64,000 nucleotides of DNA from an uncultured Alphaproteobacteria bacterium. GTDB lineage: Bacteria; Pseudomonadota; Alphaproteobacteria; Micropepsales; Micropepsaceae. The stretch is from the NCBI GenBank assembly GCA_902825865.1, contig CADECX010000005.1, forward strand, positions 1-64,000. Direction: 5' to 3'. The notes below the pieces were generated by a model. That model ran no database searches, was not told where the DNA came from, and saw only the letters and a program-made list of their open reading frames with translations. Below, in pieces: positions 53,641 through 62,015 of the stretch; positions within the stretch are counted from its first letter, which is position 1; the number at the start of each line of letters is the position of its first letter. The translations under genes and the position numbers were made by a program.

Positions 53641-54855
53641 GACAATGTCGGTACGGAAGACCCTGGCATACTCGGCCAGGGCGAACCGGTCGGTCATGCC
53701 GGCGATATAATCCCGCGCCACCGTGCCGGGAACAGCCCCCCGCGCCGCCTGGGCCCAGTCCGGCGGCAACAGGGCCGGATCGGCGACAAAGCCTTCATAC
53801 AGGTCGGCCACCACCGCCTTGGCCCGCGTCATCGGCTGGGTGACGCGGGGATGGCGATACATATTCTGCATCTGAAAGGCCTTGAGCGCCTTGAGACGGG
53901 CCAAGAGCGGGGCCGAGAAATTGGCGGCCGCCCTGCCCGCCGCGCGCAAATCCGCGGCATCGGCGAAATTTGCCTGGCTCAGATTGGCGCGGGTCTGGAC
54001 CAGCACATCCTCCATCAATTCACTCATCAGGGTACGGATCAACTCTCCGATGAAGCGCGACAGTTCCAATTCGCCATGCCGTTCCAGCACGCCGCGCACA
54101 TGATCGCCAACCAACGGCGCGGACAAAAGATCGTGAATGGTGAAAATGCCGGCGCGCAAACCGTCATCGATATCGTGACTGACATAGGCGATATCGTCGG
54201 CCAGCGCCGCCAATTGCGCTTCCAGCCCCGGCCAGCTGGAAAGCTCCAGCGGCCAGCGTTTGTCGAAACCGGCGATGGGACCCGGAAGCGGTTCCTGCAG
54301 CGGACCGTTGTGTTTGACCAAACCTTCAAGCGTTTCCCATGTGAGATTCAGGCCATCGAAATCGGCATAGCGGTGTTCCAGCTTGGTCACCAGCCTCAGC
54401 GCATGGGCGTTATGATCGAAACCGCCAATGTCTTTTGTGACCGCGTCCAGGGCTTCTTCACCGGCATGGCCGAAAGGCGTGTGGCCCAGATCATGGGCCA
54501 GCGCCACCGTCTCGGCCAGATCCTCGTCGGCGGACAGAGTGCGCGCCAGGCTGCGCGCCAATTGCGCCACTTCCAGGGAATGGGTCAGACGGGTGCGGTA
54601 ATAATCGCCTTCATGCTGCACAAAGACCTGGGTTTTATGCTTGAGACGGCGGAAAGCGCTGGAATGGATGATGCGGTCGCGGTCTCTGGAGTAGCAGGAG
54701 CGCGTGGCGCTTTCATTTTCGGGATAAAAGCGGCCCCGGCTGGTCTGGGGCCGCGCGGCATAGGGGACATGCGGTCCGGGCGGGCTCACCACCGGGCCCA
54801 GCAGCCGGCCCGCAGGGCTGTTTTGGGGCAAATCCGGGGTGTTGGTTTCGGCCAT
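53635..54855 (-). CDS. dgt: Deoxyguanosinetriphosphate triphosphohydrolase-like protein
   Basis: 406-residue HD-domain dNTPase that removes triphosphate from dNTPs. Motifs: DRDRIIHSSAFRRLKHKTQVFV, the metal site THSLEVAQLARSLARTL, ALAHDLGHTPFGHAGEEAL (HD pair), and LADDIAYVSHDIDDGLRAG. The AFRRLKxKTQV motif marks the dgt group. It is divergent from erpA. The C-terminus ends at the border of a palindromic element, though the length is normal. Confidence 0.93.
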   Translation of the reverse strand: MAETNTPDLPQNSPAGRLLGPVVSPPGPHVPYAARPQTSRGRFYPENESATRSCYSRDRDRIIHSSAFRRLKHKTQVFVQHEGDYYRTRLTHSLEVAQLARSLARTLSADEDLAETVALAHDLGHTPFGHAGEEALDAVTKDIGGFDHNAHALRLVTKLEHRYADFDGLNLTWETLEGLVKHNGPLQEPLPGPIAGFDKRWPLELSSWPGLEAQLAALADDIAYVSHDIDDGLRAGIFTIHDLLSAPLVGDHVRGVLERHGELELSRFIGELIRTLMSELMEDVLVQTRANLSQANFADAADLRAAGRAAANFSAPLLARLKALKAFQMQNMYRHPRVTQPMTRAKAVVADLYEGFVADPALLPPDWAQAARGAVPGTVARDYIAGMTDRFALAEYARVFRTDIVL

Positions 54856-54903
54856 GCCGAGGACTACATAGAGACTGTATCCAGGACTGCAAGAGCGCCC
54901 AAA

Positions 54904-55236
54904 ATGGTCAGCATGCCCGTTACCTTGTCCGACCGCGCCGCGCGGCGGATCGCCGAGATTCTCAAGGCCGAGGCCCAGCCAACCGCGCTGCGCCTGGCGG
55001 TGACCGGCGGCGGCTGTTCCGGCTTTCAGTATAATTTCGCCCTGGACAACTCCCAGCTGGACGAAGACATGGTGGTGGAAAAGAACGGCGCCAAGGTGCT
55101 GATCGATCCGGTGTCGCTGGATTTCCTGGCGGGGTCGGAAATCGATTTCACCGACGATCTGATCGGCCAGGCCTTCAAGGTCAACAATCCCAACGCCACC
55201 GCCTCCTGCGGCTGCGGCACCAGCTTCACGGTCTGA
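54904..55236 (+). CDS. erpA: A-type iron-sulfur cluster insertion protein (ErpA-like)
   Basis: 110-residue A-type carrier: LSDRAARRIAEILKAE, then LRLAVTGGGCSGFQYNF with the first cysteine, IDFTDDLIGQAFKVNNPNA and SCGCGTSF with the other two. Such proteins pass Fe-S clusters to target enzymes such as those encoded nearby (nadA, mutY, queE). A start at 54913, three codons later, is equally likely. ErpA is preferred over IscA by the dgt-xth context, but this is not certain. Confidence 0.88.
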   Translation: MVSMPVTLSDRAARRIAEILKAEAQPTALRLAVTGGGCSGFQYNFALDNSQLDEDMVVEKNGAKVLIDPVSLDFLAGSEIDFTDDLIGQAFKVNNPNATASCGCGTSFTV

Positions 55237-55246
55237 TCATCCGTCC

Positions 55247-56035
55247 ATGAAAATTGCCACTTGGAACGTGAACTCAATCAAGGCACGGCTGGAACCGGCT
55301 TTGGCCTGGCTGAAGCAGGCCGATCCCGATGTCGTCTGCCTGCAGGAGATCAAGACCGTCGACGAGGGTTTCCCGCGCGAAGTCTTCGAAGGCCTGGGCT
55401 ATGCTTGCGCCGTACACGGACAAAAGAGCTATAACGGCGTCGCCATCCTGTCCAAGCGGCCGATGGAAGATGTCACCCCGCGCCTGCCCGCCGACGACGG
55501 CGTGCTGGACGATCATTCGCGTTATCTCGAAGCGGTTATCACGGGCGAGAAAGGCACCGTGCGGGTGGCCTCGATCTATGCCCCCAACGGCAATCCCTGG
55601 CCCGGACCCAAATTCGACTACAAGCTGGCCTGGCTGGAACGATTGCGGCTGCATGCACGCGGCCTGCTCAAAAACGAGGAGCCGGTGGTGCTGATGGGCG
55701 ACTATAATATCATCCCCGAGGACAAGGATGCCGCCAAGCCAAAAGCCTGGCTGAAAGACGCCCTGTTCCAGCCCGAGTCCAAGGCGGCGCTGCGCCGGAT
55801 CGAAAATCTGGGCTATACCGATGCTTTCCGCGCCCTTCATCCTGGAGCCGGGCATTACACCTTCTGGGACTATTTCGGGTCCTGGGAACGGGGCAACGGC
55901 ATCCGCATCGATCATGTCCTGCTGTCGCCCCAGGCCCTGGACCGGCTCAAAGGCGCAGGGATCGATAAGGAGGTCCGCGGCGCCAGCGAAAAACCCTCGG
56001 ACCATGTGCCGGTATGGGTGGAACTGCGTGTTTGA
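55247..56035 (+). CDS. xth: Exodeoxyribonuclease III
   Basis: 262-residue AP endonuclease/3'-5' exonuclease. MKIATWNVNSIKARL (metal Asn), LCLQEIK-type Glu in VVCLQEIKTVDEGFP, SIYAPNGNPW, VVLMGDYNIIPEDKD (Asp, Asn) and the final SDHVPVWVEL (His) are all present. Follows erpA by 10 bases and probably shares its transcript. Confidence 0.95.
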   Translation: MKIATWNVNSIKARLEPALAWLKQADPDVVCLQEIKTVDEGFPREVFEGLGYACAVHGQKSYNGVAILSKRPMEDVTPRLPADDGVLDDHSRYLEAVITGEKGTVRVASIYAPNGNPWPGPKFDYKLAWLERLRLHARGLLKNEEPVVLMGDYNIIPEDKDAAKPKAWLKDALFQPESKAALRRIENLGYTDAFRALHPGAGHYTFWDYFGSWERGNGIRIDHVLLSPQALDRLKGAGIDKEVRGASEKPSDHVPVWVELRV

Positions 56036-56084
56036 TCTTTTCGGCCATCTTTTTGCCGTTCCTGCTTCGCTATAGTCCTTTGGC

Positions 56085-56444
56085 ATGAAATCTCCTCTCG
56101 TCTTTGTCATAGCCTGCGCCCTGTTCGGCGCTGCTCCGGCGCTCGCGGCCGACAAACGCGTGCTGCGGATCGATTCCCTGATCGCCTCGCAAAAAAAGGG
56201 CGTCATTTCGCTGACCGCCAAGGGCGCGGTGCACAGCGGCGGCTGGACCAATCCGCGCCTGCATATCGTCCGCCGCGACAGCCGCACCCTGACGGTGGAA
56301 TTTCTCGCCACCCCGCCACCGCCCGGCATGACGGTGATTGACGCCGTGGTGCCGGTGACCGCCGATGCCCACATCAAGGGCCGGGCCTCATCGGTGCGTG
56401 TGCTGGCCGATCAGAACGAAATCACCAGCCAGGTTCTGCGTTAG
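56085..56444 (+). CDS. Small exported hypothetical protein
   Basis: 119 residues with a signal peptide (SPLVFVIACALFGAAPALAA) and a predicted beta-rich body (LRIDSLIASQKKGVISLTAKGAV, RTLTVEFLATPP). No cysteines in the mature part and no family I recognise. It lies between xth and a FrnE-like gene, each about 40 bases away. Confidence 0.75.
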   Translation: MKSPLVFVIACALFGAAPALAADKRVLRIDSLIASQKKGVISLTAKGAVHSGGWTNPRLHIVRRDSRTLTVEFLATPPPPGMTVIDAVVPVTADAHIKGRASSVRVLADQNEITSQVLR

Positions 56445-56480
56445 TTGTATAGTGGCCACCTGCGTACTATTTGAGGCCGC

Positions 56481-57176
56481 ATGCAGATTGACGTGATTTC
56501 CGACACGGTTTGCCCCTGGTGTTTCATCGGCAAAAGGCGGCTGATGCGCGCCATGGCGATGCGGCCGCAAATCCTGTTCGACGTGAAATGGCGGCCCTAC
56601 CGGCTGGATCCCACCGTCCCTAAGTCCGGCATGGACCGTCAGGCCTATATGCGCGCCAAGTTCGGCACCGATCCCATGAAGATCGTGGAGATGCACAAGC
56701 TGATCGCCCAGGAAGGCGCCAAGGACGGCATCGAATTCGATTTCGCCGCCATCGCGCGCCGCCCCGACACCTTGGATTCCCATCGCCTGATCCGTTGGGC
56801 GGAAGGCCATGGCGTGCAGGACGAAGTGGTGGAGCGGCTGTTCATCGCCTATTTCGAGAATGGCGAGGATATCGGCAATATCCGTGTGCTGGCGGACATT
56901 GCCGATCTCTGCGGCATGGACGGGGTGGAGGTGGCACAGATGCTGGAAAGCGATACCGATCGCGCCCTGGTGGAACGCGAGGACCAGATCGCCCATGAAA
57001 TGGGCGTCACCGGCGTCCCCGCCATGATCTTCGGCGGCAAGCTGGCGGTGTCGGGCGCGCGCGAGCCGGAAGTGCTGGCGGCGGTGATCGACCGGGTCGC
57101 GGCCATGGCGGCGGAACAGGACGCGCCGGCGGAAACCGAAGAAGAAACAGAAGAAGAGTCCGGCGAACCGCGATAG
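56481..57176 (+). CDS. FrnE-like DsbA-family oxidoreductase
   Basis: 231-residue cytoplasmic (no signal) thioredoxin-fold protein of the FrnE branch. It starts IDVISDTVCPWCFIGKRRL with redox motif CPWC, has the helical insertion domain (about 60-165) and the cis-proline loop MGVTGVPAMIFGGKLAVSGAR. A highly acidic glutamate-rich tail follows. Probably a disulfide isomerase or glutathione-dependent transferase; no substrate is known. Convergent with pleD. Confidence 0.9.
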   Translation: MQIDVISDTVCPWCFIGKRRLMRAMAMRPQILFDVKWRPYRLDPTVPKSGMDRQAYMRAKFGTDPMKIVEMHKLIAQEGAKDGIEFDFAAIARRPDTLDSHRLIRWAEGHGVQDEVVERLFIAYFENGEDIGNIRVLADIADLCGMDGVEVAQMLESDTDRALVEREDQIAHEMGVTGVPAMIFGGKLAVSGAREPEVLAAVIDRVAAMAAEQDAPAETEEETEEESGEPR

Positions 57177-57179
57177 GCC

Positions 57180-58550
57180 TTAGGCGGCGTCCGCCACAAC
57201 CTTGTTGCGGCCGCTGCGTTTCGCGCGATACAGCGCCTGGTCGGCGCGGTGCAGCAACTTCTCGGCGGTGTCGTCGGAGCCTTCCGCCTTGGCGATGCCG
57301 ATGGAGATGGTGATGCTCAACTGGCCCGGCGCCCGGCTGATCTTGACCGGCGTGGTCTCGATCGACTGGCGCAGGCGCTCGGCGATGCTGTAGGCGAAGG
57401 ACATGTCGGTGTCGGGCATCGCCACGACAAACTCCTCGCCGCCGTAACGGCAGGCCAGGTCGATGCCGCGCGTGTTGGCGGCGATGCGCGAGGCGAACTC
57501 CTTCAGAACCTCGTCGCCGATGTCGTGGCCGTAAGTATCGTTGACGTGTTTAAAATGGTCGATGTCCATGATCACAAAGGCCAGCGGACGCTCGTCCTTC
57601 TTGGCGCCGGCGAGCAGCGTATCGAGGTGGCGGCTCATATAGCGGCGATTGTGCAGGCCGGTGAGCTGGTCGGTGATCGCCATTTCCAGGCTGAGCTGAA
57701 CATTGTGGCGCAGGCGGTCGGCATAACGCTTCTTGCGCAGCTGGGTGCGTACCCGCGCCACCAGCTCGTTCTTGTCCACCGGCCGGGTCAGGTAATCGTT
57801 GACGCCCATTTCCAGCGCCTGGGTCAGCTTGCGGCGGTCGCCATCGGAAACCACCACAAGGATCGGCACATGGCGGCCTTCGGGCAGCGAGCGCAATTGC
57901 GAGCAAAGGCGCAGGCCATCGAAGCCGCGCATGCCCAGCGACACCACGATGAGATCGAAATCGCCGCCCTTCACCCGCACCAAGGCTTCCTCGAACGTAT
58001 CGGCGGAGGAGACTTTATGGGTGGGAGCCAAGGCGCCGGTGAACCAGGCGACGGACTCGACACGGTCCTCGATCACCAGAATATGGCCGACATGGCCGCT
58101 CTCGGTCAGGGTTTCGGCCGGATCGATCAGGCCCATGCCCTGGCCGGTCGACTCGCGCATGCGAAGCTCGTCGGTCATCATCTTCAGGCGTACCAGCGAA
58201 CGCACGCGGGCAAACAAGGCGGCGTCATCCACCGGCTTGGTGAGGAAATCGTCGGCGCCCGCATCCAGGCCGGCGACGCGGTCGGACGGCTGGTCCAGCG
58301 CGGTCACCATCACCACGGGGACATGGGCGGTTTTGGGATTGGATTTGATGCGGCGGCAGACTTCGAAACCGTCCATGCCGGGCATCATCACGTCCAGCAG
58401 CACGATGTCGGGAAGGGTTTCTTCCATCCGGGCCAGACATTCCAGCCCGTTGAAAGCCGTGCTGACCTCGAAATATTCGGCCGACAGCTTCGCTTCCAGC
58501 AGTTTCACATTGGACAGGATGTCGTCGACGACAAGAACCCGGGCCGTCAT
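57180..58550 (-). CDS. pleD: PleD response regulator-diguanylate cyclase
   Basis: 456-residue protein with two receiver domains and a GGDEF domain. REC1 (about 3-120) has the acceptor Asp in IVLLDVMMPGMDG (residue 53); REC2 (about 150-270) is degenerate (VVSLGMRGFDG lacks the Asp) and serves dimerisation. The GGDEF domain (about 295-455) has MDIDHFKHVNDTYGHDIGDEVL and the active motif GGEEF, with the inhibitory site R-x-x-D (RGID) just before it. PleD makes c-di-GMP to control polar development. It lies 10 bases downstream of divK, as in Caulobacter. Confidence 0.96.
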   Translation of the reverse strand: MTARVLVVDDILSNVKLLEAKLSAEYFEVSTAFNGLECLARMEETLPDIVLLDVMMPGMDGFEVCRRIKSNPKTAHVPVVMVTALDQPSDRVAGLDAGADDFLTKPVDDAALFARVRSLVRLKMMTDELRMRESTGQGMGLIDPAETLTESGHVGHILVIEDRVESVAWFTGALAPTHKVSSADTFEEALVRVKGGDFDLIVVSLGMRGFDGLRLCSQLRSLPEGRHVPILVVVSDGDRRKLTQALEMGVNDYLTRPVDKNELVARVRTQLRKKRYADRLRHNVQLSLEMAITDQLTGLHNRRYMSRHLDTLLAGAKKDERPLAFVIMDIDHFKHVNDTYGHDIGDEVLKEFASRIAANTRGIDLACRYGGEEFVVAMPDTDMSFAYSIAERLRQSIETTPVKISRAPGQLSITISIGIAKAEGSDDTAEKLLHRADQALYRAKRSGRNKVVADAA

Positions 58551-58560
58551 GGCGGTACCC

Positions 58561-58935
58561 TTATCCGACGAAGCGGCGCACGGTATCCAGGAAGCTGGTC
58601 ACCGAAATGGGCTTGGAGATATAAGCCTCGCATCCGCCCTGGCGGATGACTTCTTCGTCGCCCTTCATGGCGAAGGCGGTGACGGCGACGACGGGAATGG
58701 ATTTCAGCGTATCGTCTTCCTTGAGCCACTTGGTGACTTCCAAGCCGCTGACTTCCGACAACTGGATGTCCATCAGGATCAGGTCGGGATGATGCTCGCG
58801 GGCGATGTCCAGCGCTTCCATCCCATCCTTGGTCTGCAGGATGTTGTAGCCATGGGCGTCCAGCAGGTCGTGGAAGAGCTTCATATTGAGCTCATTGTCC
58901 TCCACGATCAGGACCGTCTTGGTTTTGGCATCCAT
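58561..58935 (-). CDS. divK: Single-domain response regulator DivK
   Basis: 124-residue receiver: acidic pocket [10 protein letters not shown], phospho-acceptor Asp 56 in [25 protein letters not shown] and ISKPISV. No output domain. In Caulobacter DivK relays PleC/DivJ signals to DivL-CckA and CtrA. The operon with pleD supports the name. Confidence 0.95.
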   Translation of the reverse strand: MDAKTKTVLIVEDNELNMKLFHDLLDAHGYNILQTKDGMEALDIAREHHPDLILMDIQLSEVSGLEVTKWLKEDDTLKSIPVVAVTAFAMKGDEEVIRQGGCEAYISKPISVTSFLDTVRRFVG

Positions 58936-59034
58936 GCTCAGGTCTCCGGCGCTGTTCGCGCAAACCCCAAGCCCAATAGGGGCTCTGGCTGTTTTCAGCA
59001 GTATTAGGGATTATCTCTTAACGCTCCCTTGACG

Positions 59035-59319
59035 ATGGCCCTGATGAATCGCCCGAAAACCCCGGAAAATGCAGAAATCCTCGCTTTACGGGGCCTGGGC
59101 TGGCTGGCCGGGGAGGAAGACGGGTTCCAGATGTTTATGGAGCAATCCGGGGTCGATCCGGCCCAATTGCGCGATGCCGCCGGCAGTCCCGGCATGGGGG
59201 TGGCAGTGCTGGACTTCCTTTTGGGACATGAAGAACTGTTGCTGCGCTTCTGCGAGAGCCAGGAAATCGAACCGCGGGATGTCCATCGGGCGCGGCATCA
59301 GTTGGGCGGGGAAGCCTGA
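59035..59319 (+). CDS. DUF3572 family protein
   Basis: About 94 residues, all helical: NAEILALRGLGWLAGEEDGFQMFM, DPAQLRDAAGSPGMGVAVLDFLLGHEELLLRFCESQEIEP. This is the DUF3572 pattern, limited to alphaproteobacteria and often next to divK-pleD. Starts at 59035 or 59044 are both possible; neither has a clear SD. Its stop overlaps the ROK gene start by one base. Function unknown. Confidence 0.85.
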   Translation: MALMNRPKTPENAEILALRGLGWLAGEEDGFQMFMEQSGVDPAQLRDAAGSPGMGVAVLDFLLGHEELLLRFCESQEIEPRDVHRARHQLGGEA

Positions 59320-60215
59320 TGGCGGTGTTCCGCTTGGGGCTGGATCTTGGCGGCACCAAGACCGAAATCATCGCCCTGGCGGCGGATGGCGGCGTGGCGC
59401 TGCGCCGCAGGATTTCCACGCCCAAGGATTATGACTCTCTGATCCGCGCCCTGGCCGGGCTGGTGCAAGGCACGGAAGCGGAGCTGGGCGCGCCTGGAAG
59501 CATCGGCATGGCGATACCGGGAACCGAATCTTTCGGCTCCGACCTGATCAAGAATGCCAACACGGTTTTTCTCAACGGCATGCCGCTCAGGCAGGATCTG
59601 GAAAAAATTCTGGCGCGGCCGGTGCGGCTGGCCAATGACGCCAACTGCTTTGCCTTGTCGGAGGCCAGTGATGGCGCGGCGGCGGGCGCGGGCACCGTAT
59701 TCGGGGTGATCGCGGGCACCGGCGTGGGCGGCGGCGTGGTGATCGGCGGCAAGGTGGTCGGCGGCGCCCATGGCGTCGGCGGCGAATGGGGCCATATTCC
59801 CCTGCCCGCGCCTTCGGTCGAAGAAGTGACCGGCGCGCCGCCCTGCTATTGCGGCAAGCGCGGCTGTCTGGAGGCCTGGTGCAGCGGGCCCGCGCTGTCT
59901 CTGGATTTCAAGCGCGCCACCGGCCGCGAGGCCACTGCCGATCAAATCGCATCGTCGAACGGCGACGAAGAACGCGCCGCCATCGCCCGCCTGATCGACC
60001 GTTTCGCCCGCGCCATGGCGACCATGGCGAATATTCTGGACCCCGACATGATCGTAATGGGCGGTGGACTGTCGAATATTGACCGGCTGTATGAGGAACT
60101 GCCGCCGCTGGTGGAGAAATATGCATTCAATTTGGGTGGACCGCCGCGCATCGTCAAAAATATGCACGGAGATTCCAGCGGTGTCAGAGGGGCGGCCTGG
60201 CTGTGGCCGGTGTAA
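59319..60215 (+). CDS. ROK-family sugar kinase
   Basis: 298-residue kinase. ATP loop LGLDLGGTKTEIIAL, sugar-binding region LANDANCFALSEA, GVIAGTGVGGGVVIGG, GEWGHIPL, and the ROK zinc motif CYCGKRGCLEAWCSGPAL. Fructokinase or N-acetylhexosamine kinase activity is likely; the sugar cannot be told. Its 3' end overlaps dinB by 13 bases. Confidence 0.92.
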   Translation: MAVFRLGLDLGGTKTEIIALAADGGVALRRRISTPKDYDSLIRALAGLVQGTEAELGAPGSIGMAIPGTESFGSDLIKNANTVFLNGMPLRQDLEKILARPVRLANDANCFALSEASDGAAAGAGTVFGVIAGTGVGGGVVIGGKVVGGAHGVGGEWGHIPLPAPSVEEVTGAPPCYCGKRGCLEAWCSGPALSLDFKRATGREATADQIASSNGDEERAAIARLIDRFARAMATMANILDPDMIVMGGGLSNIDRLYEELPPLVEKYAFNLGGPPRIVKNMHGDSSGVRGAAWLWPV

Positions 60216-61519
60216 AAAACTGGCCCGCCTTCTGCCGCGACTGTCTGTCGGACACGGCGGCGGATGCGACTTATTCGATGGTCGCTCCGGCTCGCGCCGA
60301 CGCGACGTGCCCGGCCTGCGGCTCAACCCGCATCCTGGCCCATCCCGAACTGGGCAGCCTTTCCATCGCGCATCTGGATTGCGACGCTTTTTACGCCGCC
60401 ATCGAAAAGCGTGATGACCCGTCCTTGAAGGACAAGCCGCTGATGGTGGGCGGCGAGACCCGCGGCGTGGTCTCCACTTGCTGCTATATCGCCCGCAAAT
60501 TCGGCGTGCGTTCGGCCATGCCGATGTTCCAGGCCAAGAAGCTTTGCCCGCAGGCCGTGATCCTGAAGCCGCGTCATGCCTATTACAGCCAGGTGGCGCG
60601 GCAGATCCGCGCCATGATGGAGGAATTGACGCCGCTGGTGGAACCGCTGTCGCTGGACGAAGCCTATCTCGACCTGTCGGGGACCGAGCGCATCCATCAC
60701 AAGAGCCCGGCCAAGACCATGGCGGCGCTGGCGGCACGGATCGAGCGCGAAATCCGGATTACCGTCTCCATCGGCCTGTCGGGCAACAAATTCCTCGCCA
60801 AGCTGGCCAGCGAGCTGGACAAGCCGCGCGGTTTTGCCGTGATCGGCATGGCGGAAGCCAAAAGCTTTCTGCGCGACAAGAAGATCGGCATCATGCGCGG
60901 CGCCGGCAAGGTGCTGCAGACGCGATTGGAACGCGACGGCATTGTCACCATCGGCCAATTGCAGGATGCAGATCCCAAGACCCTGGCCAGCCGTTATGGC
61001 GCCACCGGTCTGTGGCTTCATCGCATGGCCAATGCCCAGGATTCGCGTCCCGTCGATCCCGAAGGGGAAATGAAATCCATTTCGTCGGAGACCACCTTCG
61101 ACAAAGACTTGTCCGCTTATGCGGCGCTGGAAAGCATATTGTGGCGGCAGGCCGAGCGGGTCAGCGCCCGCGCCAAGAAACTGGGCCTGGGCGGACGCAC
61201 CGTGGTTTTGAAGCTCAAGACCGCCGATTTCAAGCTGCGCACCCGTTCGACCTCGCTGGAAGCGCCCACCCAACTGGCCGACCGCATCTTCCGTGCGGCC
61301 CAGGCCGCGCTGAAACGCGAGGCCACCGGCACCCGCTTCCGCCTATTGGGCGTGGGCATTACCAATTTGGCGCCCGCGCAAAGCGCCGATCCCGCCAGCC
61401 TGATCGACCCGGCCGCCGACAAGCGGGTGGCGGCGGAGCGCGCGATGGACAAGATACGCGCCAAATTCGGCAATGAAGCGGTGGGAACCGGCCGTGCTTT
61501 CAAAAAGCCCCGGGGCTGA
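60203..61519 (+). CDS. dinB: DNA polymerase IV with N-terminal zinc ribbon
   Basis: 438-residue Y-family polymerase for translesion synthesis. The catalytic core begins at SIAHLDCDAFYAAIEKRDDP (about residue 54), with EPLSLDEAYLDLSG carrying the other acidic pair, VSIGLSGNKFLAKLASELDKP, and the little-finger domain after about 300. An N-terminal C-x2-C ... C-x2-C ribbon (FCRDCL and TCPACGSTR) is added, as in many alphaproteobacterial DinB. The GTG at 60203 lies inside the ROK gene; later starts would cut the ribbon. No LexA box is evident upstream. Confidence 0.93.
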   Translation: MAGVKNWPAFCRDCLSDTAADATYSMVAPARADATCPACGSTRILAHPELGSLSIAHLDCDAFYAAIEKRDDPSLKDKPLMVGGETRGVVSTCCYIARKFGVRSAMPMFQAKKLCPQAVILKPRHAYYSQVARQIRAMMEELTPLVEPLSLDEAYLDLSGTERIHHKSPAKTMAALAARIEREIRITVSIGLSGNKFLAKLASELDKPRGFAVIGMAEAKSFLRDKKIGIMRGAGKVLQTRLERDGIVTIGQLQDADPKTLASRYGATGLWLHRMANAQDSRPVDPEGEMKSISSETTFDKDLSAYAALESILWRQAERVSARAKKLGLGGRTVVLKLKTADFKLRTRSTSLEAPTQLADRIFRAAQAALKREATGTRFRLLGVGITNLAPAQSADPASLIDPAADKRVAAERAMDKIRAKFGNEAVGTGRAFKKPRG

Positions 61520-61550
61520 GTAGGCTTGCACGATATTCAAGGATTACCGC

Positions 61551-62015
61551 ATGTCCGTCATTGACGCCCGCCTCAAAACTCTTGGCATCACCCTGTCGCC
61601 GCCGCCCAAGCCGGTCGCCTCCTATGTGCCGTTCACAAAAAGCGGGAATCAGGTTTTCATTTCCGGCCAGGTACCGATTTCCGACGGCGCGCTGAAATAT
61701 GTCGGCAAGCTGGGCGCGGATTTCAGCATCGAGGTGGGCCAGGCTGCGGCGCAGCTCTGCGCCATCAATGTTCTTTCGGTGCTGAAGGTGGCGTGCGAGG
61801 GAGATCTGGACCGCGTGGTTCAATGCCTGAAGGTCACAGTTTTCGTCAACGCCACGCCCGACTACGACAAGCAGCCGGAAATCGCCAACGGCGCCAGCGA
61901 CCTGTTTGCGGCGGTATTCGGTGACGCCGGCAAGCACGCCCGCGCCGCCGTCGGCATGGGTTCGCTGCCGCGCGGCGTGGCGGTGGAAGTGGACGCAATT
62001 TTCGAGATCAAGTGA
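61551..62015 (+). CDS. RidA/YjgF-family protein
   Basis: 154 residues. VPFTKSGNQVFISGQVPISDG, the FVNATPDY region and GKHARAAVGMGSLPRGVAVEVDAIFEI are family landmarks; the arginine in this last part matches the RidA position that binds the carboxylate. RidA proteins hydrolyse reactive enamine/imine intermediates. This belongs to the longer COG0251 subgroup, whose activity is less certain. Overlaps the next gene's GTG start by four bases. Confidence 0.9.
   Translation: MSVIDARLKTLGITLSPPPKPVASYVPFTKSGNQVFISGQVPISDGALKYVGKLGADFSIEVGQAAAQLCAINVLSVLKVACEGDLDRVVQCLKVTVFVNATPDYDKQPEIANGASDLFAAVFGDAGKHARAAVGMGSLPRGVAVEVDAIFEIK

Noticed and set aside
58936..59034. CtrA box (TTAA-N7-TTAA) upstream of divK
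   Set aside because: One TTAA is present on the minus strand, but the second half does not match at the right distance, so the site is not supported.
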